Positions 1 to 11,640 of a stretch of DNA of 64,000 nt are shown piece after piece. The translations under genes and the position numbers were made by a program. This DNA is from Euphorbia lathyris (lineage: Eukaryota > Streptophyta > Magnoliopsida > Malpighiales > Euphorbiaceae). The stretch lies in contig NC_088913.1 of the NCBI RefSeq assembly GCF_963576675.1, forward strand, positions 25,003,001 to 25,067,000. Direction: 5' to 3'. The stretch's first letter is position 1, and each line of letters begins with the position of its first letter. Below the pieces are notes generated by a model, which saw nothing but the letters and a program-made list of their open reading frames with translations, was not told where the DNA came from and did not search any database.

Positions 1-11
1 AAAAATTATAA

Positions 12-36
12 ATCCCCGGCAACGACGCCAAAAACT
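12..36 (-). other. primer-binding site of the left-edge gypsy element
   Basis: The minus strand reads TTTTTGGCGTCGTTGCCGGG just inside the LTR end. This is the common primer-binding site of Athila-type elements, and the same motif occurs at 39079 and 50714. Confidence 0.8.
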
Positions 37-1051
37 TGATGCGTGTCGTCTAGTGTAGTGTTTTCTTACGACGAAATGTATATTACGATAAGTGCATTAC
101 GACTATGGATGTGATCTTCCTAAATGCTCTATCTCTACTAGACGCCACTACTTAGGGGCAAGTGTACCCCGTCGTATCAAGTAATAATTCGATTAAGACC
201 GGGTATCGAATCCACGGGATTTATAACTGCAAGTATCAAACGACTCGGTTTTATACATTATTTAAGCGGTGAATACTTTGGGGTTGATGTGGGAACTAAC
301 TACAAACTACTCCTAACTACGGGTGAGGCGAATTTATATAACAAAACTCTATGAAGTGATATGGATGCGATAAGTTATAACTATGACAAATAACGACTTC
401 TAATGTTTATACGGTTGATGGTTTGCTCTTGCAAAGATGACTACGTGTAGTATAACCGACCCATGAAGTACTTAGACTACGTGGTTCCTAGTCAAGGCGT
501 GTCTAATGCTTGGGACCAGAAATTAGGGCCCATAAGTTCCGTGGCTTGTCAATTCCTACGGTTTCCGGGGCGTCACTTCCGGTAAGGCAACACCTATATG
601 AATCCCTAAAGATAGCCCAAATGGCGTCGGAAATCGCGTTCTCCTACACAATAATCAATTATGAATATCAAAACAAGTAACAAACATCAACACATATATA
701 GAAAAGAAGATTATGAATCATAAATTATAAATATGGAGTGTAAATATGAATTACAACCAAGCCTAGTACATAGGATGAGATCAAGCTAATTAGCAAGTGT
801 AAAGGGAAGAATCCACCCTCGGAACTAGCTAACCGGACTCAAAAGCCGTCTCTTAAGACTTGGATGGTGGAGCTCTCGAGCTTGGTGTGCGGAGATGGAG
901 CGGAACTTCGATGGAATGCCGGGATCAACGAACAAACTCTAAAGATGGAAGAGTTTAGTTACACAAAGCCTAAAAACAAATCTAAAACTACAAGATTTTA
1001 AGCAAAAGATGTATATAAGGTCTAAGTGTGTTAAATGAGTGCTAGACACTC

Positions 1052-1061
1052 TTATTTATAG
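1052..1061 (-). promoter_or_regulatory. LTR TATA box (minus strand)
   Basis: The minus strand reads CTATAAATAAG here, inside the LTR and about 80 bp downstream (in element orientation) of the palindrome array. It is the best core-promoter candidate of this LTR. Confidence 0.6.
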
Positions 1062-1139
1062 ATGAAGCTAGGGGCAAGATTGTAATTCCATAAGGTGCAA
1101 GCATGGAGGAACATAATTTTGTGCAGAAATCCCATAATA

Positions 1140-1614
1140 TGCCCCGCGTATGGTGGTGTACGCCCTGCGTGTATGCCCATACCATCAGAAATCTCCTGCA
1201 TGTGGACCAATTGCAGATCTTGTTGTCTCAAACACGCCCTGCATGGAATGGCATGCGCCTTGCGTGTTTGAGACTCTGACTTTTTATTGCTTGATTTGGT
1301 CCTTTTACGTCGTGCGTAGCTTGAGGCACGCCCTGCGTAAATGAGTCTCTGAACCTTTTGCATTGAAGAACTCCCTTACACGCCCCGCGTGTAAGGTGGT
1401 ACGCCCCGCGTATGGATCGTTGACTTAGGGAGAACATGCAGTCTGACTTTTCAGGATTAGGCAATTATTTCTGACATGTGTTTATACGCCTCGCGTAAGT
1501 TGGCGTACGCCTCGCGTATGCTGACTCGATACGACGTGGTGTCTGTGGATAGGGCAATCATTTCTGACTTTATGTTTCACGCCCCGCGTATGGGATGATG
1601 CACCCCGCGTATGG
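1140..1614. repeat. six pairs of ACGCCCCGCGT palindromes, 21 bp apart within each pair
   Basis: Twelve imperfect copies of an ACGC-CCY-GCGT inverted repeat occur as six pairs. The GCGT (or GCAT) half of the copies starts at 1146/1167, 1241/1262, 1314/1335, 1387/1408, 1493/1514 and 1586/1607, which is exactly 21 bp within each pair. Pairs are 73 to 106 bp apart. The open frames crossing this stretch on both strands are by-products of the repeats. Confidence 0.85.
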
Positions 1615-1970
1615 AGTGGATTTTCACTCCTTGCTCGTACCTGCAATACAAATCTAGAGAGCCGAGTTAGCTTGACATTCTTAAACTAATAAAAAACAAA
1701 GAAATTTAACTAAACGCATGGAATTTATTTTTATTCCGTTATTTTATTAAAACACTCTATTTTTGCAATTAAACTTATTTATTTCTTCTAAAATTAACCC
1801 GTAAATCACGCTAAAAGATAGGGGTAAAATACCCCTATCACCAGCTCGGCGAGTTGACATGCGAGAATCAGTCAAAAGACTGATTCCCGACCCCACGAGG
1901 ACACGTTTGACCCCACGTCTTCCCACCTGCAAAAGGATACGAGTTAGGTCAGAAAGAGGGCCCGAACCGC

Positions 1971-1980
1971 GTCTATAAAT
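1971..1980 (+). promoter_or_regulatory. TATA box of the second LTR fragment
   Basis: TCTATAAATAAG lies about 130 bp from the left limit of the fragment and is followed by a CT-rich leader, as expected for the U3/R junction of a plant LTR. Confidence 0.5.
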
Positions 1981-2645
1981 AAGAATTTCCAATTGTAAAT
2001 TAGATATCTTTTATCTTTGTAAAAACCTAAGTTCCCACCTTGAGAAATCCTCTCCACCTCCTCCATCTCCTTCAACCTCCATTGAAGACACCTCCGAAGC
2101 TCCGTTCACCGAGGATTGCTCAAGTTTCATCCTTAAGTCCTAGGAAGACGCCTGCATTGGTAGACAAGTTCCCTGAAAGGGATTTTTCTTCTTTTATATT
2201 CCGTCTAGCCTCTGATCCATGTTATGAATCCTAGGCTCATTGTATCTTCGTGACAATACTTTTCATCTTTGATATATATTATAGTTTTGTTTATTCAATT
2301 ACTTTATTGCTTTAATCTCTGTCTTACGCTTTGTCTGATTGGTTTAACTCATTCGATAATCCCAAAATTAAGTTGGCACATATTGCGAGCTGAATCTGAC
2401 CTAGTCAGTGCCTATAGGATTGACGACCCTATAGAAGATTAAGCCCAAATTGCTGAGCCTTAGAGCTAGTTTTGGCTTTACAAGGGAATCACGAACTAGG
2501 GACCTCAGGAGGATAGGTAGGGTTAATCGCCTCAGACACAAGTGACTTAGATTAGGTTTTAATTCCATTGTCTAAGCAATCTATTTTCATTATCATCGTA
2601 TCCCTCCATGTTCCTTCGGGTAATTGCATTGGTAAAAGATCATTT

Positions 2646-2745
2646 AGGAGTAGAATAACTTAATTAGGAGTAGAATAACTTAGTTCGAATTAGTATAACT
2701 TAGCTAGGAGTAGCATAATTCAAGTAGGAGTATATTAACTTAATC
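2646..2745 (+). repeat. five tandem 20-bp units
   Basis: Units start at 2646, 2666, 2686, 2706 and 2726. The core is AGGAGTAGAATAACTTA with few changes; the third copy is the most diverged. The period is exactly 20 bp. Confidence 0.85.
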
Positions 2746-2925
2746 AAAACAAACTCAAAACCCACACAGCCTAGATAACACTTGAGACCAAGTAGCTCGA
2801 TACTTGTAGTAAATAAATCCTGTGGATTCGATACCTGGACTTGTCCAGATTTTATTACTTGATAACGACGGGGTACACTTATCCCTTAGTGAGTCTTCTT
2901 AACGGTAGGCGAATCACACCACACT

Positions 2926-5287
2926 GATTAAAAAGCTTGAAAATGACAAAGACCTAAAAGTAGCTCATATTAGAAGCGACAATGGTGGAGAATTCAAAAA
3001 CCAATAGTTTGACGAATTCTGTGAAACCAGTGGTATTGACCATAATTTCTCTGCTCATAGAACTCCTCAACAAAATGGGGTTGTTGAAATGAAGAACAAA
3101 ACAATTGTCGAAATTGCTAGGACAATGCTGAGCGAAAATAGGCTTCCAAAGTATTTCTGGGGTGAAGCTGTCCACACAGCATGCTACATACTCAATAGGG
3201 CTTTAGTTAGACATATTCTTAAGAAAACCCCATACGAACTTTGGAAAGGACGAAAGCCCAATATTGGCTACTTTCGTGCTTTTGGGTGTAAATGTTTTAT
3301 ACTCAATACAAAAGATAACCTTGCAAAATTTGATGCTAAAGCTGACGAAACGATCTTTTTAGGGTACTCAACTAACAGTAAAGCATATAGGGTGTATAAT
3401 AAACGAACTCAAGTTGTTGAAGAGTATGTCCATATAGAGTTCGATGAAACTGACCCTGCAGGAAAGACAACTCAATCCGCCGAAGATGAACCGAGCTCAG
3501 CTTCCGCTGACCAAATAGGAGCCACTGAGTCATCAGTACAAGGGCTGACCAAAGGTAAACACGAACCTGAAATTACCTTTGCTGACCAATCTACTATTGC
3601 AGATATTGTAGAAACACCTATTCCAAGCAACTCAACATTGCCCAAGGAAATCAAAATTCCAAGAGGACATTCGGAGAAGTCCATTCTTGATGCTGCTGAC
3701 AACAAGCTGATGACAAGAGATCAGCTTAGAAAATACCTTAGTAATGTTGCATTCGTCTCAGTCCTTGAGCCAAAGAATTTCGCCGAAGCTGAGCATGACG
3801 AGCAATGGATCAATGTTATGCAAGAAGAGCTTGATCAGTTCAAAAGAAATGAGGTATAGGATTTAGTGCCAAAACCTAGGAACCAAAAGACCATAGGAAC
3901 TAAGTGGGTCTTTAGGAATAAACTAGATGAACAAGTCAGAAATAAAGCCCGACTTGTAGCCCAAGGCTATAGTCAGCAAGAGGGCATTGACTATGGTGAA
4001 ACCTTTGCACCCGTTGCTAGATTAGAGGCTATACAAATATTGTGTGCATACGCCAGTTATATGAACTTTAAACTATATCAAATGGATGTTAAAAGTGCTT
4101 TTCTTAATGGCCTTATAAACGAAGAGGTATATGTTAGTCAGCCTCCAGGGTTTGAAGATCCAAAATTTCCAAACCATATTTATAAGCTCAAGAAGGCCCT
4201 GTATGGCCTAAAGCAAGCACCACGTGCTTGGTATGAGAGGTTGACCAACTTCCTGCTGACCAGGAACTATGTCAGAGGCAAAGCTGACACAACCTTGTTC
4301 ATTAAGAAAAAGGGTAAAAATACCTTACTAGCACAAATTTACGTAGATGATATAATCTTTGGTGCTACTGACGAATCTTTGTGCAAAGAATTTAGTAAAC
4401 AGATGCAAGCTGAGTTCGAAATGTCTATGATGGGCGAACTCAACTTCTTCCTTGGACTTCAAATCAAGCAAGGTAAGAACGACATCTTTATTAGTCAGTC
4501 CAAGTATGCCAAGGAAATGCTCAAAAAGTTTGATATGGAAGATTGTAAACCCATATCAACCCCAATGGGTACTGACACTGTCCTATGCATGGATGAGAAA
4601 GGTAAGTCAGTAGATAGTAAGCTATATCGAGGTATGATTGGCTCTTTACTCTATCTTACTGCTAGTAGACCTGATATTCAGTACTCAGTATGCTATTGCG
4701 CTAGATATCAAGCTGACCCCAGGGAATCTCACATTGTAGCTGTAAAACAAATTTTTAGATATTTGCAGAGCTCAGTTAATGTAGGTTTATGGTATCCAAA
4801 TTCAAATGACTTCACACTCAATTGATACACTGATGCTGACTATGGACGAGTTATGCTAGAGCGTAAGAGTACTTCGGGAGGATGTCACTTCCTTGGAAGC
4901 TGTCTAGTATCTTGGTTCAACAAGATGCAGTCATCAGTTGCTCTGTCTACAACTGAAGCTGAGTACATTGCTGCTGGAAGCTGTGTGGCTCAAGTTCTAT
5001 GGATTAAGCAACAGCTTGAGGATTACGGAGTCAAAACAGAAACAATCAAAGTCAAATGCGACAACAAAAGCGCTATTGACCTATCAAAAAATCCAATCCA
5101 ACACAGCAGGATGAAGCATGTCAGCATAAGGCATCACTTCATTAGAGATCATGTACTCAAGGGTGAGATCAAGCTGACCTACGTACCAACAGATGACCAA
5201 CTTGTGGATATCTTCACTAAGCCTTTGGCTCATGAGCAATTCAACATATTAAGGGAAGCTATCGGTATGTCTAATCCTCTCCAATAA
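2926..5287 (+). pseudogene. Ty1/copia pol (Sirevirus type): integrase, reverse transcriptase, RNase H
   Basis: One reading frame runs across the whole stretch and is broken by in-frame stops at 3005 (TAG), 3857 (TAG) and 4823 (TGA). The integrase core is cut at its N-terminus and shows SDNGGEF and NGVVEMKN. Reverse transcriptase shows [28 protein letters not shown] and the catalytic [10 protein letters not shown]. RNase H shows LSTTEAEYIAAG, the CDNKSAI aspartate and FTKPL. The [10 protein letters not shown] and [24 protein letters not shown] phrases match the Sirevirus (SIRE1/Maximus) branch. Gag, protease and the integrase N-terminus are missing to the left. Not functional as read. Confidence 0.92.
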
Positions 5288-5800
5288 TACCATGTGCTTA
5301 ATTGAATATTGAGTGATTATACTATATGTTGTGTAGCTATTGCATGCTAAGTGACTTACCCAAACTGAGCCGAGATGAATAAACGCAAAAAATCACTTTA
5401 TGCTGACCAGACATACACACTGAGTGATTACTATTGGGTTGAGTTACTTTACATATAAAACTTCCTCTACGTAAAAGCTGAGCACCTAATATCTTAAACG
5501 TTTGATATTCTTAATGCTGAGTAAAATTCACTTGCCCAATTAATGCTAGCACACGTGCCATAAATAGCCACCTAGGGTGACGTAATCGCAATAATGGAGA
5601 AAACGAATGCATCAAATGTGTCATAAATGCCAGGATCTTTGTCGATTGATCATCTCGAGGTAAAACGGCTAGTTCAACGTATAGGATCAATTCGAACCTC
5701 TATAAATAGTGGAAGAATTCCCACTTATCCCTCTTTACACTCGAAATCTTTGGCAAATTGATTTTCATCGCTCTCTCTCTAAATCTCGAAACCCCTAATC
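5288..5800 (+). promoter_or_regulatory. pol/env-like spacer with TATA box and CT-rich leader
   Basis: This 513-bp gap between the pol stop and the env-like ATG has no coding frame. TATAAATA is at 5701-5708, about 93 bp before the ATG at 5801, and is followed by a pyrimidine-rich leader with CTCTCTCTCT. That is the look of a plant core promoter and 5' UTR. It suggests, but does not prove, a separate transcript for the downstream ORF. Confidence 0.5.
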
Positions 5801-8761
5801 ATGTCGGATTCCCAAAATCTCTCCGGTGGTGATTACGGTAGAAATCACTCCGATGAAAACCCTAAATCTCCTCCTCAGCAGGAATATAGCGAGACTCCCA
5901 CCAAGTCTCAAGGACAAGGTCAGCATGACCAAACTCCAAGCAATAGCTCTCAAGTTGACCTCGCAACCTCTTCGAAAAAGAAGAAGAAGAAGAAGGACAA
6001 GCAGCCGAATGAGAAGATATTCCTTAAAGTCTATAAAAGTGTTAAGAACCATGAGGTACTTCGTTGTTAGTGGTTCTCTCCAAGCTTCGTAACGGCTGAG
6101 CAACCATTTTGTGAGTGGATCTCGAAGAATGGATGGGCTGGACTCTTCTCCCTTCCTAGTAAAACCTACCCCAAGTTGGTAAGGGCATTCTACTCCAACC
6201 TCTGTGTTGACGAAGAAGATGATGACCATCTGGTAACCCATGTCAAAAGCCAAAAAATAACGATTACCCCATCTTATCTAGCAACCTTGCTAAAACTACC
6301 AGCCAAAGGGAAAGAATTCAGAACTACAAAGGAAAAACTTGACCACGTCGTGACATTCTGTAAGCCGGAGGACCACAAAGGGGAAATAGCTAGTACATGT
6401 ATGGGTCAGGATCAAAAGATGGCTCACTACATCCTGACTAACTTTATCTTCCCTAAAATCAACTCAGCATCATCAGCTTCAAACTTCGAGCAGTGCTTCA
6501 TCTGGCACATGCTGACCTATCAACCACTCAACATGCCGGTGTTCCTTATCGGTGCACTTCAACGAAGTACTAGGAAACTCAGGATGGGGTCCCTCATTAT
6601 AAGAATCCTCGAAGATCATCAAATAGACACGATTAATGAAATTGAGACTTTGGGAACTGAAATCACAGCGGCTCTGCTGTTTGGGTTAGTATATAACCAA
6701 CCCCTCAAGTCTAAGAAGGGAAAAAGGGTCATTGAGGAAAATGAGGAAGAAGCTGATGATGTCCAGGATGTGCAACCCAAGGAAGGGAAGAACACCATGG
6801 CTGAACCTGTTGACCAAGCTAAGCGAGAGAAGAAGAGGAAAGCTATCCAAACCTCTTCTAAAGATGTTAATGCTGCCCCAAAGAAAATCCGGTTTGTATC
6901 AAAGGGGAATAAAGTTGATGCTGAGCAAACTCAGGACACACCTAAGTCAGCAGAGAAACGAAAAAGGCAAATTGAGCCTGAAAAAGAGATGGAGGAAACT
7001 CCAGAGCAACCATTGCAGAAAAAGAAAAAGAAATCTTCGGAGCTAAGTCCTATTGATGCTGCCCCTCTGGGTTTTGTGATCTCCGATGATTCGCATTTTG
7101 CCAGAAGTCAAGAAATTGATCTTGAGAAAATCCCTGCTGACCAAGATGAAGAAAGGTTGGGTAATCTCGGAGGTTAGTTTGATGCTGAGGAGACAACAAA
7201 TGTTGAGCAACATGAGACAGTTAACACTGAGCTGGTTGAAGAACAAACTGAGCCAACCGCAAAGGATCAAGCTGACCTAGGGGTACATTCACCTTCTGAA
7301 ACTCTTGACTCTATTCAAGCTGACCCTTCTCCTCCAAAGACTAAGAAATTAAGGCGCCTCAAGAAAAAGGCTCACAAATCCCCAGTTATTGATCTTCTGG
7401 GTGATTCTCCTCTCCTGGATGCCATCACTGATCTCTTGGACATGCAGTTCAAATTCTTCTCCAATCCTACTGAGCCTTCTCCAAGGGAACTTCAGAAAAA
7501 GCAAGCCTCTGTCACTCATCCTGAGGAACTAGCCAAGACTCCAGAAAATCCAATCCCTACCGAGCAAGAGCTCGAAGTCCAAGCTGCTCAAAGTGAAAAG
7601 CATGCAAAGGAAAATCTTGCTCAAACTGAGTTGACTCCTCCTGCACCAACTCAAACCAACATTGAGCATGTCAATATCTCTGCCGATCCACCTCCTTCCA
7701 ATCCAATATCGCAGAATGTTGAGCAGCCTGTTTCCGCTGCTACTCCAAACAAAAGCCCAGCTGTTAACCAAGCTGGCCCTTCCAATTCCACTAGAATTCC
7801 GGCAACTGAGCACATTCCTGAGGCAACATATGCCTATCTTCATGCTACTGAGTCCGGGCATCGCATTATTGACTCCGCTCAAACTATTCTCCAGGATTTG
7901 AACACTTCTCATGCCGATGCAGCTGGGTTTGCAAATGTTGAGTCACCACAAATATCGTCTATCACTCAGCTCCTCAATGAGATCAATGGTCTCAAAGATT
8001 TAGTAAGTGTCATGACAACAGTCCAAACACAACAACCCAAGCAAGACTCCATCATCAAGCTGGCCGAACTGCAGTTAATGATGGTGAATCACATGGATTC
8101 CCTTCAAGGCCAAATCAATGGTCTTTCTACAGTCAACATGGGCTATGCTACCTCTGCTGAGTTGAATCAACATTTTACCAAGTTGAACTCTGATCTGACC
8201 GGCACTCGCGAGCTAATATCCTCAACTTCTCAATGTTCGGTCGAACAAATTAGCGAAGTTGTCCGTCTACTCAACTTGAGTAAGGAAGAAATGGAAACTG
8301 ACCAACTCAAGATGAACGAACTGTTGCAATACTCCCGAGCCACCTACAAGCATGTGCGCCACACGAATGCTCAACGTCAGTTCTATGATTCGGCTTTGCT
8401 TAAGATGTACCATCAAGCTTATGCCATGCTGACTGACACTATCACATGGGTAGGAAAGTCCCAAGAATATATCTTAAGTATGCTCAGTGCCTCCATTAGA
8501 ATTCCCGGTGCTACTTTGGACAATGGTGTTCCAGTTTTTGACGGTCTACGGGAAAGCACGAAACGGCTTAAGGCTTATTCCGTGAGATTGACTCGTGCTG
8601 CTCTCAACGACACCTTCGTTCCTCCTCCGGCCGATGCTGGCAAAATGGGAGAGAAAGAACAAGCTGATAGAACTCAGCACACAGGAGAAGCATCTGGTAG
8701 TCAGCAGCAACAAAAGGGAAAAGGCAAAGTCAATTCTGCCCATGTCAATAGGAAGAAATAG
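5801..8761 (+). pseudogene. Sirevirus env-like ORF with 'putative plant transposon protein' domain
   Basis: A single frame of about 986 codons is open from the ATG at 5801 to the stop at 8759, except for TAG codons at 6068 and 7175. The N-terminus is hydrophilic and has a lysine run. Roughly residues 85-300 contain AFYSNL, YLATLLKLP, FIWHMLTYQPLNMPVFLIG and RILEDH, which resemble the plant transposon-associated domain found in extra ORFs of LTR elements. A lysine/glutamate-rich stretch and a proline-rich linker follow, then a long helical region (about residues 700-870). I see no signal peptide or clear membrane segment, so 'env-like' describes position after pol, not proven function. It has the same orientation as the pol above. 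Confidence 0.7.
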
Positions 8762-9106
8762 TTTGGCTAGATCTGCTAGTTTTTACTCTTGACTTGTATT
8801 TTTTCTGTCTTGCTGACTATCTATAAAATTATGCATCTTTTATTCCAAATTGATTAATCTTATGTGACGCTCACTTGCGTATTGTGCTTTATGCTGATCT
8901 GTCTTAATTGAACAAACAAAGAAAAGAAAAAGGAATATACTCAGTACACATTAGACTTGATACATTTGCTCTGCAAAAGGTTTCCCATAACTCTGATATC
9001 AAACTAACCATGTATCAAAACTAAGTCAAAACATTAATTTTACTCAATTGAATCTTAGAAGGTTTAGAGTTAAGTTAAGTCAATAGATGCAACCCTTACG
9101 GGGGAG
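8762..9106 (+). other. 3' untranslated region and polypurine tract of the Sirevirus element
   Basis: AT-rich sequence follows the env-like stop. GGGGGAG at about 9100-9106 resembles the G-rich polypurine tract placed just before Sirevirus 3' LTRs. No LTR can be delimited after it, so the element appears to be cut here by the CACTA sequence. Confidence 0.45.
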
Positions 9107-9189
9107 TAATTTCAGAAGCATAAAAAGAATTTCAATCATGGGGAATCTCAATGTTGAGTTTCGTTCCACTCTAATAAATACACATATAT

Positions 9190-11640
9190 ATATGGCTTTA
9201 TTGTTTAGGAAATCCGCCAAGTGCAGATATCCAAGCGGCAAAAGAACAAGTACAACCATCGGATGTCTCGCAAGGGGTACAGAGGAATCCGGGTTGAAAT
9301 GGTATGGTCGTTTATTGTCTATTTTCATACTTTAGATTTGCATGATTTTTGATATTATTCGTACTATGTGGCAGACCTTAGAGCTATCAAAAGAGGAAGT
9401 GGAAAAAATCAGCAGGCACGCATATTGGATAAAGTGAAGACAAGACAAACTGGGAAATTTTAAGGACACTGAAGTAGAGGAGGGGGTTAAAAGAATTGTA
9501 AGTAGCATTTATTCAAATACACAATGTGATTGATAAAACGCATATGTATAACTGATTTATATATGTTTATTTCCATAGTTGAAACTGGAAAAGGAGGAGG
9601 CTGAAGGTGTGTTTAAAGCCAAAGGTAGTAATGATATGCTAACTGAGGTATTAGGGAATCCAGAACACAGTGGCAGGGTTAGAGGAGTGGGTGCTGTGAA
9701 GCCGGTAGTATTCTTCAAGCTACCGGGTCAGAAGAGGGGAAGAAAGAAGCGAGCTGAGGAGTTGCAAGCATTGCTTGAAATAGAAAGGGCAAAGTGGGAG
9801 GAAGAGTCAACAAGGAAACATGAAGAAGAATTGAAGAAGATACATGAGATGTATCAAGATAAGTTAAAGAAGTCTGAAGCGAAAATGGTCCAAAAGCTAG
9901 ATCGAATGGAGAAACTTGTGTCCAATGGGGTTACGACTGAGGAATCCCCAGCAGCTGCACCAACAACTTACAATGGCAAATCAGGAGAAGGTAGTTGTAA
10001 TCGAGATGATATCGATAGAGAGGAGATATTAGGGAAATATGAAGCTGTGGCGAAGAAGAAGTTGGTATTAAAGGTCTCTAATACCATAGAAGAGGAAGTT
10101 GTTGGTGAAGGCCCAGGATATGAGATTCCAACGATCTCAGAGGTAAACGGTTATTATGATTGTCAGCTTGTTGAATTTATCACTTATATATACTTAGTTA
10201 ATTATTTGTATTTGAAATTGTTGAATCAGGACAATGAACTTGACATTGAGGTTGCACTATCAGTGGAAGAGAGTGGGAAGATTGTTGCCCATGGCAGATT
10301 GATACAATCAGACATTGACCAAGAAGAGCAGAAATCCATGGGCGACCATTGGGAAAGGACAATTATAGAGTGGAGATTGTGTCATTTGATGATGGAGATG
10401 CATGTCTGCCATACCCGATAAAAGGTGAAATGGAAGTTGTTAGGGAGGCAATGGGGTCTATTGTAGCATGGCCAAAGGTGCTATGTAGTGTCAAATCTGT
10501 TGAGGTAATATTCATTTATTTCCTATGTATTATGTGTTTCGATTATTTCTTTGGTTGTATAATGCGTATTTAATTATTGCAATCAGGAGGCAAATAAGGC
10601 AGCAAAAGTTTTTGCGAAGGCCTTGAAGAAAGTTAATAGTGAGGCTGAGGCGATTGATTTCGTTAAGTTGCCAACAAATTTACCACGACCATTGCAAAAG
10701 TTGTGCAACTGGGCGAGAACCAATATGATGGATGGAATCAAATGTATAACCAAAACTTTTGGACCTGAGTTGTTCAGAGCAGAACGAAAGCAATTATTGA
10801 TGCCTAGCGATTTATATGCAATGGTACACTTTCATGAGATGACCGCAGACACAATTACATTTTACATGAGGTACATGAATTCAATACACAAATTTATTAA
10901 TTTGGATATCTATTTCATCAACACTTATACATGTATTTGCCCAATCATCTATACCATGTATTGAAAAAAGCACGAATGGAAGAAAGGGTGTTATTTGTTG
11001 ATCCATGTACCACTTTTGCTCTTGGAACTAAGAAAACTCCAACGTACCGCTCGAAGGAGTTGATGGATCGGTTCAAACAGGGTGGTGCTAATTCTATATT
11101 CCTTATTCCTTACAACTCAGGGTAACTATGAACCTTTTGTACTGTGTGTTTATCAGTTGATTAACTGACATTGATACAGTTGAAATGGATAATGTTTGCA
11201 GAACACATTGGACTCTCAATGTCGTTGACATTGAGAAGAAAAAATCATATTGGTTAGATCCATTGAAAAGGAGATTGCCAAATTCAACAGAATGGACGGA
11301 TGTTGTGAGCAAGTAAGTTACCAAATGCCTCTAATGTGTACGCCATTCAAATAGTTACTCACATAAGCTATCATGTTGTTACGCTTGTTGCAGTGCGATG
11401 AAGTTCTATTATGCTCAGAAAGACCCAAAGAAGGTGACGAAGACCAAGCTGAAGATGACACCGCTTCTAGTGAGTTGTACAGTTACACAAGCAATTGTAT
11501 ATTGTCTTTTTTGGGGTCTAACCATTGTATTTCGTGCCACGGGGGATACCTGAGCAACGAGATGATAAAACATGTGGTTTTTGGATAATGCTGTATATGC
11601 GGGAGATTGTCATGGATAAGGAATTAAACTTTGTTGCAAA
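9190..11640 (+). pseudogene. CACTA accessory gene: transposase-associated region, DUF8039-like, Ulp1-like C48 protease
   Basis: Exon-like blocks are separated by GT...AG gaps. About 9190-9470 resembles the start of plant En/Spm transposase-associated proteins and is frameshifted. The block from 9579 has DMLTEVLGNPEHSGRVRGVG, a hallmark of that family, then a basic KRGRKKR patch and a coiled coil. Around 10230-10500 the phrase ACLPYPIKGEMEVVREAMGS, followed by IVAWPKVL, is DUF8039-like. From 10588 to 11640 comes a Ulp1-like cysteine protease with the HWTLNVVD histidine (about 11213), the YWLDPL aspartate and TCGFWIMLYMREI with the cysteine (about 11572). The three catalytic positions are present, but some splice acceptors look lost. 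The protein would remove SUMO/ubiquitin-like modifiers if active. Confidence 0.72.

Larger units (their letters stand above)
37..1840 (-). mobile_element. LTR of an Athila-like Ty3/gypsy retrotransposon (minus strand)
   Basis: Read on the minus strand this begins TGATAGGGGTATTTTACCCC and ends CATCA, followed by AG and a primer-binding site. These TG...CA ends and the inverted repeat at the LTR start are typical of plant Athila-type LTRs. It is 1.8 kb long. The internal region lies left of the window, so it is the 5' LTR of an element running off the edge. It was probably inserted into the LTR-like sequence that resumes at 1841. A TATA box and a palindrome array lie inside it and are listed separately. 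The family assignment rests on terminal sequence and primer site only, since no coding region of this element is in view. Confidence 0.8.
1841..2925 (+). mobile_element. LTR-like fragment of a second gypsy element, cut by the first
   Basis: The stretch has a TATA box near 1971, a pyrimidine-rich leader after it, and an end region with the 'tgtggattcgatac' and 'gataacgacggggtacactt' phrases seen near the 3' ends of Athila-type LTRs. Its right end (CACCACA) directly abuts copia integrase sequence with no primer-binding site. It is therefore best read as a 3' or solo LTR inserted into the copia element, with its left part displaced by the insertion ending at 1840. The short open frame at 2040-2234 has no recognisable product. 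Confidence 0.55.

Noticed and set aside
1052..1464. Open frames on both strands within the first LTR
   Set aside because: They span the palindrome pairs and have no recognisable domain; they are explained by the repeats.
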